DNA of 64,000 nucleotides from Blasia pusilla (taxonomy: Eukaryota; Marchantiophyta; Marchantiopsida; Blasiales). The stretch is from assembly GCA_050084515.1 (NCBI GenBank), contig CM114272.1:40300001-40364000 (forward strand), given 5' to 3'. Made by a program: the position numbers and the translations under genes. How positions within the stretch are numbered: position 1 is the stretch's first letter; each line of letters begins with the position of its first letter. Below are positions 9,778 to 22,628 of the stretch, piece after piece. The notes under the pieces are model-generated. The model was not told the origin of the DNA and did no database searches. It worked only from the letters and a program-made list of their open reading frames with translations.

Positions 9778-12700
9778 ACACGTGCAGGGCAAAAGACCAG
9801 AATGGGTAACTTGAAAAAATTTCAATGTCACTCCAACTCGATCCCACCTCAATGTCCATAGATAAGTTTGAGACATTGTCTCTAGACAATGTCTTGGTAA
9901 AGATGATTTGTACCAAAATACACAAGATTAATTTCTTCGGCAAGTACTTTCTTTCTGATAAAATGATAATGCACCTAAACATGCTTTGTAGGAGCATCAA
10001 ACATAGGGTTATTAGCAAGTTTGATGCTACTAATATTATCTATATATATTACAATAGGTCCTAAGTAACTAACGCCAATCTCAACAAGTAATTGATGAAG
10101 CCACACCGTCTCACATGCTGCGTTGGCCCTCTATACCCAACCTCTGTTGAAGATAAAGCAACTGTAGGTTGCTTCTTTGAAGCCCAACTTATAGTTGCAT
10201 TTCCTAAAGTAAATGAATAACCAGATATGGAGTGTCGATCAGACACACTTCTTGCCCAATCAACATCTGTGAATCCTTGTAATTGAAAACTTGGAGAAGG
10301 TTCAAATTGAAGCCTAAATTTAACAGATAATTTCACATACCGCATAATCCTCCTCACAACATTAAAGTGAGGTTTTCAAGGTGCTTGCATAAATTCGCTC
10401 ACTAAGCCAACTGCATAGCTCAAATCTCGTCTGGTTATAGTTAGATAGATCAAACTTCCAACCATGCGCCAGTACATATTAGAATCTGCAAGCAACTCTC
10501 CTTCATCCACTCTTAGCTTCACACTCTAGTCCAACGGTGTAGAGATTGGCTTACAACCCGTCATACCATATTTTGAAAGCATGAGAAGAGCATATTGTCG
10601 TTGTAGTAATCACATGCTCTCTCCAACCTTGATAAACTCAACACCAAGGAAGTACTTAAGTTCTTCCAAGTCCTTCATATCAAATTCTGCTTGTAACTTG
10701 AGCTTGACTTCTTGTACCATTTCTTCACTACTCTTAGTAATCAGGATATCGTCAACACACAACATAATCATAATCGTATGATCTTTTTCTCTCAAGACAT
10801 ATAACGAGGAGTCAGAATCACATACCCTAAAACCCAACTCTTGCAGGACGTATGTAATCTTGCCATACCAAGCTCTTGGAGCTTGTTTGAGCCCGTATAG
10901 AGTTGTCTTCAACTTGCATACGCAAAATGGAAACTTATGATGCTCGTATCCAGGTGGTTGAGTCACATATACCTCCTTGCATAGATCTCCATTCAAGAAG
11001 GTATTCTTGACATCCATGTGATGTAATCTCCACTTCTTAATTACTGCAAGTGCAACCACTATTCTCATAGTCGCCATCTTTGCAACATGGCTAAATGTTT
11101 CCTCATAATTGATGCCATATTAGTTTTCATAGCCCTTAGCCATCAATCTTGCTTTGTATCTATTAATTATACCATGTTGATTGCGCTTGATTTTGTAAAA
11201 CTATGGCTTCCTTAGTAGAAGGTATATCAACCAGCTTCCATGTCTGTTGATGTCTAAATGCAGCAAGCTCTTCCTCCATAGCTTCAATCCATTCAACTTT
11301 ATTTGTAGCTCCTTCAAAATAACTCGGCTCCTGCTCTTGAAGGTTAGTCATCATATATGCATGATGTGTCGCAAGGAAACCTTCATTTATGAATCTATGA
11401 ACAAGATGTGTAACTCTACTTAATCTACGAAGTTTTTGTTTAGAGGTAGATGCCTCTAACACCTGACTCGAGCTCTAACTAGTGTCAAGAGACTGAGTAC
11501 GTACTCTTCCCATCCATGGACTCAGAGATTTAACAGACGAATCTAGGACCTCCTCCAATACTAGACTAGTACTTGGGGAATTTGAAGGCAATGTCGGTTG
11601 GTTTAAAGTCATATTGTCTCCCTCAACAGACAAGTTTAGAGGTGGAATAGGCTCAGATGGAGCATACCATGACTTTAGTTCATCAAAGACAACATCGCGA
11701 CTAATAATAAGCTGCCTAGAGGACAGAGTGTAGCACTTATATCCCTTAGTTCCATCAGCGTAGCCAATGAATATACATCTTTCAGATTTGGGGTCTAATT
11801 TCTGACGTCTTTCAGAAGGAACATGAGCATAACAAATACAACCAAATACTTTCAAGAAGGAAAAATCAGGTTTACTTCCTATGAAGACTTCAAATGGAGT
11901 CTTATCATGAACTCTTGCTGTTGGAGTTTGATTGATTAAGAAGACTGCACACGCTACAACCTCTGCCCAATACATCTTAGGCATGTTCTTCTCATTCAGC
12001 ATAGCTCGTGCCGCTTCAGTAATATGTCGACTCTTCCTCTCAAGCACTCCATTTTTTGTGGAGTGTAATGGTAAGTCACTTGACATTGGATGTCATTCTA
12101 ATGTACATAGTCATCAAACTTTGTTGAAAGATACTCTCCTCCTCCATCACTACGTAATTTCAGAATGTGTTCTCCAGTTTGCTTCTCTATTAAACCCTGA
12201 ATGTTTGGAACATTGAGAATACCTTTGACTTGGCTTTCGGAAGATATACCCATATATACCTAGAGAAGCCATCAATAAATGAAACAAAGTATTGGAAACC
12301 ACTAAGGATATCTTGTCATGTTGTCCACACATTACTATGGATCAACTTGAATATCTTGGATGCTCTTCTAGCTTGCTTTGGAAAAGGAAATCTAGCTTGT
12401 TTTCCAAATTGGCAAGCAGGACATACCTCTAACGTAGCAGAACTCGCTAATTTAGGGAGTCCTATTACTATATTAGATGATGAAAGACTCTGTAATCTTT
12501 GAAGATTCATATGTCCAATTCTTTTATGCCTCACATTTAGATCTGTAACTTGTTGGTCGGTTTGACCATACATTGCTGTTTGAATCTCTAGGATAGAAAC
12601 ATCTAATTTGAACAATGTGACAGATCTAGTTTCTTTGGCTATCGTAGTCTGGTCATCCATTGTTTCAATGAAACCACCACCTACATTAAACTTCACTTGA

Positions 12701-13961
12701 TAACCATGTTCTAATATCTGTCCTACAGAGATCATATTTCTTGCAATGGTAGGAACATAGAGAACATTTCCAAGAGGACAAAGACCATCTGATGCTATTG
12801 GAACTTTATCGGTATGTTGTTGAGTGTCATCTCCTGTGAGCACAATTGCATGATCTTTCACCGGCTCCAAACTACTTAACCATTTAGCTTATGAGATCAT
12901 GTGATTTGATGCACCAGAGTCGACGTACCAATCTTTTGTTGAGTCTTTCTTGACCATTGCTCCCATATGATGAGTCATGACCAAGAGATGCTCAGTTTGT
13001 GAATGTTGTTGTTCTTGCTATTGCCCTTGGTGTTGTTGCTCCACATAGTTTTGTTGATGTAAGGCTCTTGTTCTCATATCTGCCTTCTTCTTGAAGCAAA
13101 ACTTTGCATAGTGATCCTTTAACCCATAGTAATTGCAAGATCTAAGGACCCTCTGCTGTTGACCTCGACCCTAACCGTTTCCGCCTTCACCACCTTGTGT
13201 TTGTGTTTAGTACTGATCCGTAGTTGATTGAATGATATTACATTGAGTGCCTCTTCCTCCATATGCTTGATATCCACCACGATCACCGAAGCTTCTCTCA
13301 CGATCCCGGCCTCTGTTTGATCCATAAGGTGCAAATAACGCACTCTCTTACAGACTAGATGAGCTACCGCTGCCTACTAGGCGCATCTCTTCACTGATTA
13401 ACAATGGGATTAACTCTTGAAAGGTTGGTTACTTCTCTCTCACAGAGATAGAGGTCTCAAAGGACTTGTGATCCTTTGGAAGATCTTGAAGAGTGAATAT
13501 AATCAGATCATCATCTTCAACTGTCACTCCAATGTTATTCAACTAATCAACAATATGTCTGATACTCAAAACATAATCATTGATATTCTACAATCCTTTC
13601 CTCACTTCATTCAATTGTTGTTTCAATTGAAGCTTTCTGCTTTTGTAGATATCTGGAACAACTTTTCCAATGCATCCTAGGCCTCCTTCGCACTATCAAC
13701 ATCTTGAATGTGACCTATCATTGGCCAACTGATCGTTATTGAAATGTAGTGGATTACTTACCTTGTGCGTTTGTTTTAGGCACGAACATTCAAGTCTGTT
13801 GAGTCACTTTCTGGCTTGGCCTCATCACATGTGACAAGCTTCCATAGTTCTTGATCCATGAGAAAGTTTTTCATGCAAAACTTCCAAACATTATAATTTT
13901 GCTTATCTAGCTTCTCGCTTGTGATTGCTGCTGAGGAATACTCCATGACGAACAATTTCAC
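9778..13961 (-). pseudogene. Copia A gag-pol polyprotein, multiply frameshifted
   Basis: Pieces in order: gag start at 13961 (with NYNVWKFCMKNFL), zinc-knuckle region near 13130, pre-integrase and GAG-pre-INT at 12870-12316 (H and C pairs, CPACQFGKQARF), integrase C-terminal half at 12086-11475 (GCICYAHVP, IFIGYADGTKGY), RT at 11077-10610 (HHMDVKNTFLNGDL, YGLKQAPRAWY), RNase H at 10357-9778 (GFTDVDWARS, ALSSTEVGYR, IRKKVLAEE). The RT catalytic box reads CVDD instead of YVDD. Stops and frameshifts separate nearly every piece, so it cannot make a polyprotein. It belongs to the same family as the fragment at 58203-58855. Confidence 0.85.
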
Positions 13962-14450
13962 TCACAAAAATGTAATTTCGGGCTCTTCATTGCTCCAATT
14001 GAAGCATAGATCACTCCTACATAGAAATCAATCAAAAATTTGCCAAAAGTGATCAATTGTATGAAAGAACTAGTCAAAATTGGCTTGTAGAGAGCAAACT
14101 ACACAACTTTTCTTCACTAATTACACTTTTCTACACTTAAATTGCTACTCCATGAGCTCAGAATGTCAGAATCAAGAGATTTTGGATGCTTTGGAAAGCT
14201 CTCGACGAGTTCTATAAGAGAATTAGAGCCAGATTTTGGCATCATTCTAGATGTTATGGATCCAAATGGCTAAATCGATCGGGAAAGCCCTCAAAGATGC
14301 CTCCAAAGTTTTATCACCATTAAAGATCCATCATAAATCTGCACACGTTGAGCTTCAAATGAAATTTCCTTCTACCAAACTGAAATTTTGCCTTCTCTTG
14401 CCTCTCTTCTTTCCTCAAAAACCAAGAATTTCAAGTGATGTTCTCGTATC

Positions 14451-14462
14451 GCTCTGATACCA
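14451..14462 (-). other. Primer binding site, 3' end of initiator tRNA-Met (copia A)
   Basis: The minus strand reads TGGTATCAGAGC, a 12-base match to the complement of the 3' end of plant initiator tRNA-Met. This is the common primer site of plant copia elements. It fixes the orientation and the inner edge of the 5' LTR. Confidence 0.9.
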
Positions 14463-14464
14463 TA

Positions 14465-14880
14465 TAGAAAACTGCTAAAGAAGCATAATTGGTGGGAAAT
14501 GGTTCTCACAGTCAAACACCATCATGGAGAACGAAATTTGCAATGAGAGAATGAGTGGAGGCTGATCGCCTTTTCAATTATATAGGGTATGTACAAGAAA
14601 CCCTAATCCTTACCTTAACCATAGTCTCGAGTTAGGCTAATTGTGATTAACTAATCCTAGTTAGGATAATCGCGCATAGTTGACTAACCAAGATTAAGCT
14701 TCCCTACTTTGTGTAAGTATCAAATGTAGTAGTTAATGTGTTTCATGAGCTTTACTGTAACTCAATCTTCATTACAAGTAACACGTACACTTGGCTAACC
14801 CACTTATAGAAGAAATATTCTACTTTTCTCCCTCAAGTAAGGATTTTTTACCAAAAATTTGAAAACTACTGCTTCCTCAC
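14465..14880 (-). repeat. Probable 5' LTR of copia A (partial)
   Basis: The sequence immediately outside the primer site is non-coding and includes a TATATAGGG-type word and CCCTAATCCTTAACC-like words usual for plant copia LTRs. The outer end is uncertain. It runs into the inverted-repeat structure that starts near 14890. Confidence 0.45.
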
Positions 14881-14889
14881 GCGGTGGCT

Positions 14890-15720
14890 ATGGAAGCCCA
14901 CAAAAAAATCACAATTTTGTGCTCAAATATTGAACTTGCAAATCATTTCTTTGATAGTGTGTATAGCTTCCCGATCTATGACGGCGTTAAATCAGTTTCT
15001 CTATTCAACCTTCCAAAAAAAATTGATAGTGAATGTTGTACAGCCCGCGATCTCCTCTCCTACAAAAATTTCAGTTGCGCCTCTACGCTAATTTTTCCCA
15101 AAGAAAATCCCAAAATTATAAAAACAGAAAACAAAGAGCTACACGATGCTCACGAAAGCACGAGCATGGGAAAACCCGCCCCCATACTCAATTTGTACTA
15201 AAAATTGGGCAACGCTTCCGCACGCCACTCTCTCATATGAAAAAACTATAAATAAGTAACAAAATTGAGTGGCTCTTGCTTCCATGAGCACTCCCATGAG
15301 CCATAAAGCAAGGAACATGATCCCCAACCTGCAAACATAGTAATACACCAGCAAGCTCCCCCCAATTGTAGCTTTCATTCTAAAGAGAGAATGAGCTCCA
15401 AAGCTCTTTCTCCTTGGGTATATCCCATTCCCCGTCCCAACCTCTCTCCATGGAAACCTATGCTCACAAGTCATCTCCTTGGCTCTTGACGTGTTGTAAG
15501 AAATCAAAGATCACTTGCCATAGTGGAAAGTCAACCATACTCAAAACGATAACTTAATTACATGAAATAGTAAGTTTCTCTATATGGCTCCAAACGAGCC
15601 AAAATGAAGGGGAAGCCTGCTCTCTCAAGCTACCCGTGACCTCAACGGGTCATCCTCGACCTCATGAGGATGTTCTCCATTATCTTTGAAGGGCTTTACT
15701 AGATCTCATCAGTCTATCCT
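14890..15720 (+). repeat. Left arm of a long diverged inverted repeat
   Basis: Its reverse complement aligns along most of its length with 17880-18965 at roughly 70-75% by eye. Shared landmarks: GAGGTCGAGGATGACC, the GGCTCATTTGGAGCCATA-like word, GTTGACTTTCCACT, CTCATGGGAGTGCTCA, GAGTGGCGTGC, and CAACACGTCAAGAGCCAAGGAG. No protein-coding frame is shared by the two arms. It may be the terminal inverted repeat of a foldback-type or MULE-type element, or two LTRs of one family inserted in opposite orientation. Confidence 0.7.
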
Positions 15721-17879
15721 AAAAGACGTGACACTCTGTCAAGCCATCTTGCAATGATGGAGAACTAGTCAAATGTTGGTCCATGGGTTGGAAACCACGG
15801 TTGGGTTGAGGGCCAAAATTAAGGGTCTTGAGGGGAACAATGGGGAAGGTGGGGTTCCCCAAAGAACCCCAAAAGTACCTATAGGGGGGCACGCTTTCCC
15901 TCTCTACCCACACCAGCCCTTAAACCAAGAACGAATTGTAATGTGTGTTTGGCCGTGTTTCAAGTTTGAGCCAAGGAGCGGACCTTGAGGAATTAACCGA
16001 CATGCTCCGGTTTGGATGAGCAACTTGGGGAGATTGGTCAAGGCTCAGGGAAGAGGCTTCTTAAGGGGACGCTACACACTTGGGAATAGTTGACCCAATT
16101 AGCGCTTGGCGGCTTCTTGGCTACCTACGAAATGCACAACTGCTTGAGTCTTTGGGACTCCAATTAAGTCTTTTGCTTGCAAAGCTCAAGGTCAGGAAAG
16201 CTTTGAGGTGAAGTAGAGGATGGACTCTATGACGTTATGGAGCCAACACTGTAGTAGTAGATAGAAAATTATCGTGACAAAATTGGAAGGTGATTTATCA
16301 AAAAAGCGAGTACACGACACACATCACCTGACATTTTCTTGTGTGAAACAACATCTCCTTCACCACAAAGGGATTCCTTCAAAAAATTGATCAAGGTACT
16401 ATTACTTGACTATGATGAGGCAAGCCCATTACAAAATTATTTGAGTTGGGTATGAAGAATATGGACATTGACAACAATGTCCTCCAATGTCTTTTGCAAC
16501 CCTTCGACTTGATCTAGGACAATATGGAGAGAAACATGCCGACCTTCATCTAAGATTTTGTCCTCCAAGAGAGCTTGTGACAACTTTGATTGATGATATT
16601 GTGATTTTATCAACCGCCTGAAGATCAAGACCAAAATTCACCACTTATGGTAGTGACTTTATGGATGGGAGGAGATTTTAGGTGGCAATATGAACAATAT
16701 ACTCTCTAGCTCCTACTCTATGCTCCATGAAAAACATCCAAAGAGCAATGGTTTATTCCTGAACGTTACAAACCTTCTCGTCCAAGCTCATCTTATTACA
16801 TTCAATACAAGACATTCCCGAAAGACCATCATCCACCTTGCCAAACTATAAATTTTTGAAGGTTGTGTGGCACGTAATCATTAATGTTATGATCAATTAA
16901 ATACACAAAAAATCCACTTTATCATTTATCTGTATTGACCACACACATAATGACTAACTCCTCGGATGTTTCCTCGTGGCTCAACTATCCTATTGCAATT
17001 TCCCATAAACCTATTTCCTTTGAACGCACAAGGAGGATATGTATACCGTCTAGTATACCGTCTTTCTTTATTCAATATGACTTGCATGATCCTACCATGC
17101 ACCCAAGTGGGGGGGAATCCCATATTTGATCCTCTTTTATTGTCCAAAATACTTAGCTTAAACACAGGCAAGTCTCCTCGTCAAGACAAGATTGCTACGA
17201 GTTCTAAAGTGCGTGCTCGCAACGCCAATAGTCCTTTGTACTTAGCCACAAATCTCTCTTCAAGCTAAATGCCTTCCTACATATTTTGTGTTTCGCGCCT
17301 CCTTGAACATGTTACGATAACGTTCTCTTAAAAAATCCTCACTAGGTTTGCTAGACGCTATGAGAACAAAACCAATGCATTCAATGTGGATGAATGCTGC
17401 CAGGAACCGTAAGAGAGCCACTTTAGGCATGATAGTTATGACGGGACCGCCCTACGGATAAGAGTTATGTAGGAGCCTCTTAAGCAAATTCCTCAATTTT
17501 CATTGAAAAAATTAATTAATTATAGCCCCTATAGGTGCTCACTGTAGAACCTATAGGAGATGGTTTTGTTTTTCTTGCCATGTAGAATATGAACCATGTA
17601 GAGTATCCATGTATCCTCAACACGTATGTATGAATTATTTTTTCTACCCGTTATCCGAAAAAATGAGCCGCCATTTATATAAGTAAAAGAGGATTAGAAA
17701 ATTCCTCCTCAAATGTTGATATGTGTCTCTTTTTTTTTAATTTACATTCACTTCTATCATTAACGAATGTCACTAGAAAGGAAAAGAAAAACTTCAATAA
17801 TAGGCTTGATGGAAAACCCATATAAAGGAGCGGGGCATCGAGAGAAAAAGAACGCGAGGACCAAAACCAACACTGAAAA
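15721..17879. other. Interior of the inverted-repeat structure, no gene seen
   Basis: No supported coding region. The part from 15765 to about 16250 (GGTTGGGTTGAGGGCC, GAACCCCAAAAGTA, GTTGACCCAATTAGCGCTTGG) vaguely resembles the solo LTR at 24775-25766 (GGGTTGAGGGCC, GAACCCTAGAAGTA, GTTGGGATCGCTAGGCGC). It may be a relic LTR of a related family. The rest is AT-rich and featureless. Confidence 0.4.
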
Positions 17880-18965
17880 TAATGTCACGAATGTTAGAAT
17901 AGATCGATGGGATCTAGCAGAGCGTCTACAAGATTAGTGGTGAACAGGCCCAGGAGGTCGAGGATGACCTTTTGAGGCCCCAAGAAACGTGAGAGAGTAG
18001 GTTTCCCCTTCGTTTCGGCTCATTTGGAGCCATACATAGAACTTACTATTTCGGGTAAGTTTCCATATTGTGGATAGTTGACTTTCCACTGTGGGAAGTG
18101 CCAGGGTTTAGCAGGTCAAGGGCCAGGGTTTAGGCTCCTTGGCTCTTGACCTGCTATAGCAGATCAAGAGCCAAGGAGGTGACCTACGAGCATAGGTTAC
18201 CGTTGAGAGGGCTTGGGAGAGGGAAGGGGGTATACCTCCAAGAGAGAGACAGCTTGAGAGGTCATTCTCTTTATGTTGAACCTCTTGGCATAAGGCGGCG
18301 GAGTTATGGTCCCTTGCCTTGTGAATGTAATCCAAGCCTTTCATTAGGAGAGTGGGTTTGGTTTGACATGAGAGAGAGTGCACACCTTTGAAAGTTATGG
18401 TGTGAGATGGTGTAAAGAGAGATTGGATCTTACTTTACAAAGAGAGAATGAGAGAATGAGAGAGTGAGAGAGCTTCATGGGGGAGCTCAATGGTCACTCG
18501 CTATTGTTGCAGGTTGGGGACCGTGTTCCTCGTTCAGCGGCTCATGGGAGTGCTCACCGAAGCAAGGGCTGCTTTGATTGTTCTTTGCATTTGCCAATTT
18601 TTCATGTGGAAAAGTGGCGTGCAGAAGCGCTGCCCAATTTCTGATAGGGATTGATTATGGGAGCGGGTTGCCCCACGCCAGCGCTCTTGGGAGCACCATG
18701 TAGCTTTTTGATTTGTATTTTTACAGGTTAAACATTTTCGTTGGGAGAAATCAGTACGGACGCACTGCCAAATTTTGTGTAGGAGAAAGAGACATTAGGC
18801 TTTACAACAGTCCCTGTCAGTTTGTACTGGAATGTTTGATTCTAAATATTTTTTGATTCTATTGTAGATCATAAAGCTGTGCACAATATGCATTAAATAA
18901 TGCGCAATTTAGAGTTGCGAACAAAAAGTTATGGTCAATCCTGAAAAACTACGATTGCCAGGTAA
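17880..18965 (-). repeat. Right arm of the long inverted repeat
   Basis: Counterpart of 14890-15720 in opposite orientation. It contains its own short palindrome at 18135-18178 and GA-rich microsatellite-like sequence around 18420-18475 that the left arm lacks. The outer edge fades near 18965 at AGGGTTAAATTG. Confidence 0.7.
18135..18178. repeat. Near-perfect palindrome, 21-bp arms
   Basis: Arms CTCCTTGGCTCTTGACCTGC(T) and its reverse complement with one mismatch and a 2-base loop. The left arm of the long inverted repeat carries only a single copy of this word (near 15470-15500), so the palindrome arose after the two arms separated. Confidence 0.85.
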
Positions 18966-19840
18966 TTTTTAGGGTTAAATTGTTCAAACCCTAAACCAAC
19001 GACCGTCACCGTCATAGTCACCGTCAACGGTCTGCCATCAATGGTCAATGGTCCACCGTCTTTTGTCCACCCTTTGGTTTCCATTACCGCCATTACGGAG
19101 TGGAGGGTCTTCCACGACGTTCGTTGATTCTCTGACTTGCGTCGCCACCGCGTACTTTGTTTTGGCCGCCATCGTCATCGCAGTTTCGTCATCAACCAGT
19201 GATGGCAGATGACCTCCAGTTATTGTGTTTGAGTTTTGATTTCATGCTGCTATATTGTGATTGGTAGCCGCTCGATGACGATCGAGTACCGTCTCGTGAC
19301 GCCCGTAGCCGCAACGCACCGCCAATTGTTGCGCCGTGCCGCTCGTGGCCGCACCGCATCGTCTCGATCGCGGAACCGCTTCTTCACTAAGGAGTAGAGC
19401 GTGTGAATTTCTGATTCAGGAGGGTATACCGCCGAGTGCCACACCCCATTCCCGAGTGCCGTGCTGTTTGTAGTCGTTCCGTGCCGCCAATGCCGCACCG
19501 GACCGCTCGACTTGCACCGCACACCGAGGAGGTTGAGCAGCGTCAGTACGAGAGGAGAACGACTTGCTGATTGGAGGAGTTGTCTTCACGACCGAGTTGG
19601 GGTTGAGATTTGCAGTTGCTGAGAAGCGACATCGACATGTATTCAGGTTACCCATTCTGGTCCTTTACCCTGCATGTGTGAGGGATTCTGGGATTTGGGT
19701 AGTTTATTTGGAGATATTGGGTTGTGTAGATGTTGAGAGCATCATTCATGTATATGGTTTAGGGGACAATTTGCCTCACCACGCCACGTGTTGCCACAAG
19801 TTACACGTCTCGGGGAGGGAGAGTGTAGATCAAGTGCCGC
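18966..19840. other. Region upstream of gypsy A, possible 5' LTR/leader, no gene
   Basis: It contains repeated CCGTCACCGTC and CACCGTC words at 18995-19075 and CCGCACCG/CGTGCCG-rich sequence at 19300-19530. The 5' LTR and primer site of the gypsy element that follows should lie here, but I could not find a repeat partner downstream of 28200. The word TTGGAGATATT occurs both at about 19711 and at about 28189, which is weak support for LTR starts. Confidence 0.3.
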
Positions 19841-20278
19841 ATGTTTGAAATGAGTGATCGAGGGATTACTCGCGAGGTTGAGAGTGATCGAGTGAGAAGG
19901 GCACAAGGGTCATCACGACGTTCGTTTGGGACTTTGAGAGGCGAGGTGGTGAACCCGAGAGTAGCTCTAGAGGTTTTCCACGGAGTGGCGCAAGGTTCCG
20001 AGGGTCTCCATATGAGGGACCACCTCGACCTCCTTTTGTGTCATATTCATACAAGGGGGAGGGTGTAGAGGAGTTTGTGAGCACATCGCCACACATTGTG
20101 AGTGGTCCTACCAGTTGGGCGTACGAGATGGACGACCGGGGTAGAGGACCGCGTAGGTTTTCAAGTGTAGCACGCACGATTGAGTTGTACGATTTCATAG
20201 CAGTTTAGCGTTCCCAGATGAGGAGGAGTCAGGAGAGGCTACTTCCTCTTCCACTAGTGACATTTTAGGAGGGGTAAC

Positions 20279-21394
20279 TCGCACTGGAGCAGTTGCACCG
20301 TCTAGTCGGGTTCGTCCCAGGTTTAACCCTGTGGTTGAGTTCTTTGCTGAGTTGAGGGCGAGCTACCAGGGGGTACGGACGGAGAAGTTGAGGAGCATCC
20401 ACGACTTCTAGAGGCACAAGGTGAGAGTTTGTGTGAGGCTTACACTTGCTTACGCCGGTTGATCAACATCACTCAAGGGATGACAGAGGCTCAGGCTATC
20501 CAATCATGGTACGCGATGCTAGACCGGACCCTGCAGACACAGTTGCGGGAGGGGGTGCTTCTTATGAACACCTCCCTTACGTTGAGAGAAATTTTTAGAA
20601 CCGCCGAGAACACTGAGTGCAACATGGCGGAGGAGACCGTAGCCACGATGGGTTCTGGGCGAGAGCAGTCACAATTGGTTGCACCACCTGTGCAGCAACG
20701 TGGACTCCGAGATAGGTCAACTATGGCACCACGAGCTTAGGGAGGATATCGAGAGGTCGTGCCACAGAGATTTGGGCCTTCATATGTGGCTCAACAATAG
20801 CCGCCTACTATTACTTGTTGGTCATGTGGTGGAGCCCATCATCAATGCGATTGCAATCGTCAAGGTCATGGACGTGTGCCTCAGCATGGAGGAGGAGATG
20901 GTGCTGCACCAGGAGGTTATTTATGTGACTATTATCAGAGGTATGGTCATACACGCGCCACGTATTTCAGTTTACATCCAGACTTACATCCGGACAGAGG
21001 GCCAGAGAGGGCACCAGAGCAAGTAGCCGGTCCGGGTGGGCCTAGAGATCGTGCACCAGGTGGTCCCGTTGGGAGACGAGGAGCTGGAGTTTCCGGACAG
21101 GATGGTGAAGCTGCCCGTGGAGGAGGTAGAGTACCACCACCTAGACACGTCGAGGGAGACGCCGGACGTGAGGCTAGGATGGCTGCTCAGATACAGCAGC
21201 TACAAGAGGAGATTGCCGCTATGGCATTGAGGTTATCCGATGCCAAATCCATGGCATCGACATCATATGGAGCAACTAGAGATATGGAGGATCCTGGTTG
21301 GATGTGCGGGGTTGTCCAAATGGACGCCGCCGTAGTTGTGACGCGTGGAGCAGCTGCAGAGTTGGATCCACAGTGAGGGGAAGCCAAAAAATAG
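20279..21394 (+). pseudogene. Gypsy A gag with zinc knuckle
   Basis: The capsid-like part (RFNPVVEFFAELRASYQGV, then after a frameshift near 20425 LRRLINITQGMTEAQAIQSW) is followed by a Gly/Pro/Arg-rich tail and CWSCGGAHHQC, a retroviral-type zinc knuckle (near 20812-20850). A C-terminal coiled-coil (MAAQIQQLQEEIAAMALRL) precedes the protease part. In-frame stops are TAG at 20409, 20738, 20798 and 21392 and TGA at 21374. Upstream, ATG 19841 could be the polyprotein start, but the frame there is short and shifted. Confidence 0.7.
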
Positions 21395-21418
21395 ACTAGG
21401 CTTCCTCAGTCTTTCACG

Positions 21419-22290
21419 TTGTCCGAAGCGATGAGGTCCCCATCGATGGGTCCTCATCAAAGTTCTTGGAGAGTTGGTGATGTTGTTGGTGTGCAGGCAC
21501 GGAGGGCGATGGGAGAAGCAAGTGCGACGACTCCTATTGTTGATGCTCAAGAGGGGCATGTGTCGAGCGCGTTGTTGGGGGCGGCCACCATTGTGTACTG
21601 CACTCCTTTATTTTCTGCTTCTGATGTTATGACATTGGGGGGTACGCCCGCCAAGGCTTTTTGACTGGCTGCTTCACTATGTGAGCGCGAAGTTGGAGTT
21701 CTTGCATCACGTTCAGAGGTGATTGCAGAGAAGGTGCTGGACCTGCCCTTGGAGCGGATGTTTGGGCCGTCCACGTCAGATTCATGGCAGACTACGAATG
21801 CTAGGATGGCAGAGATGCCCGTTAGACCCGCAATAGAGCGTGCCATGGCTTCTTCTGGTGTTGTGTTGCTGGATAACCGAGGAGAGGTCTTCTAGTTGGT
21901 AAGTCCCGGAGGTAGAGTTCGCAACGCGTCTTGTTGGATTCAAGAGCGCAACCCTCGATGTTGGGGAAAGCGTCATTCAGAGGATTGGGCTTGACGAGAG
22001 CCGATGTGGAGCGTTGTCCATTCAGGATATAGACATCCTTGGGTGGAGCGAGTACCACAAATTATATCACCCGACAGGAGGTCGTGGTGAACATTCGCCC
22101 GAGACATCCTACAGATGAGTCTGTGGTACGAGCCAAGGCAATAGTGACTGATGCAAAGTCCTACGACGTCTTGGTTGGTGGAGCAACGTTATACCCGATG
22201 GGGTTTTCCCTGGATTATTGGGAGGAGTCAGCGTCCTACAGACCAGGATGGAAGTTAGGTGATGGGTGACTTAGCTCATTACCTGTTTGA
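21419..22290 (+). pseudogene. Gypsy A protease and connector
   Basis: Two frame pieces. The first (21419-21664, continuing after TGA 21662) is gag-protease linker with no clear motif. The second (22039-22269) contains AKSYDVLVGGATLYPMGF, matching the C-terminal strand-turn (D-x-L-L-G-x) of gypsy retropepsins. After it, DYWEESASYRPGW leads into the methyltransferase connector. The DT/SGA active-site box is not legible, probably lost to frameshift around 21860-22030. TGA codons at 22267 and 22288 both stand where Arg (CGA) would fit. Confidence 0.6.
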
Positions 22291-22628
22291 TTCACATGTG
22301 CAATGATCGAGCAACGGCCATGAGAGGTGGCGACCTTAGCAGCATTTAGCAGTGCCATCACTTGGCCTAGTGATTTGATTGAGGGACATGTCCATGCAGA
22401 GGATACTACCGTTCCTGAAATTTCTATGGAGAGGAGTGTTATGGTAGCCGCATCATTCCGTGGAGGAGAGGTGCCGTTGTGGGGCTCGATTGAGGAGCTT
22501 TGATGATTGGCAGATGTGCACGTGCAGACCACGTGGAGCGAGGTGTTTGCACCAGAGCATGACGGGTCTGAGGAATAAGAGGTAGCAGGGAGTGCTACAG
22601 TGACACCCTTGGATACCACGCCCATGGG

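Larger units (their letters stand above)
9778..14463 (-). mobile_element. Decayed Ty1/copia retrotransposon A
   Basis: The internal region reads on the minus strand in the order primer site, gag, protease, integrase, RT, RNase H, which is the copia order. The right-hand boundary is the primer binding site at 14451-14462. LTR-like sequence follows it to about 14880. On the left, coding sequence ends near 9778, and I did not find a matching second LTR in 9541-9777, so the element is truncated or that LTR is too diverged. A short hairpin lies at 9690-9717. Confidence 0.85.

Noticed and set aside
15139-15507. 122-codon minus-strand frame in the left inverted-repeat arm
   Set aside because: The matching right arm does not keep this frame, so it is not conserved coding sequence.
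20876-21559. Several overlapping gypsy-region frames on both strands
   Set aside because: Only the frame with the zinc knuckle and coiled coil fits gag. The others are shadows of a GC-rich sequence.
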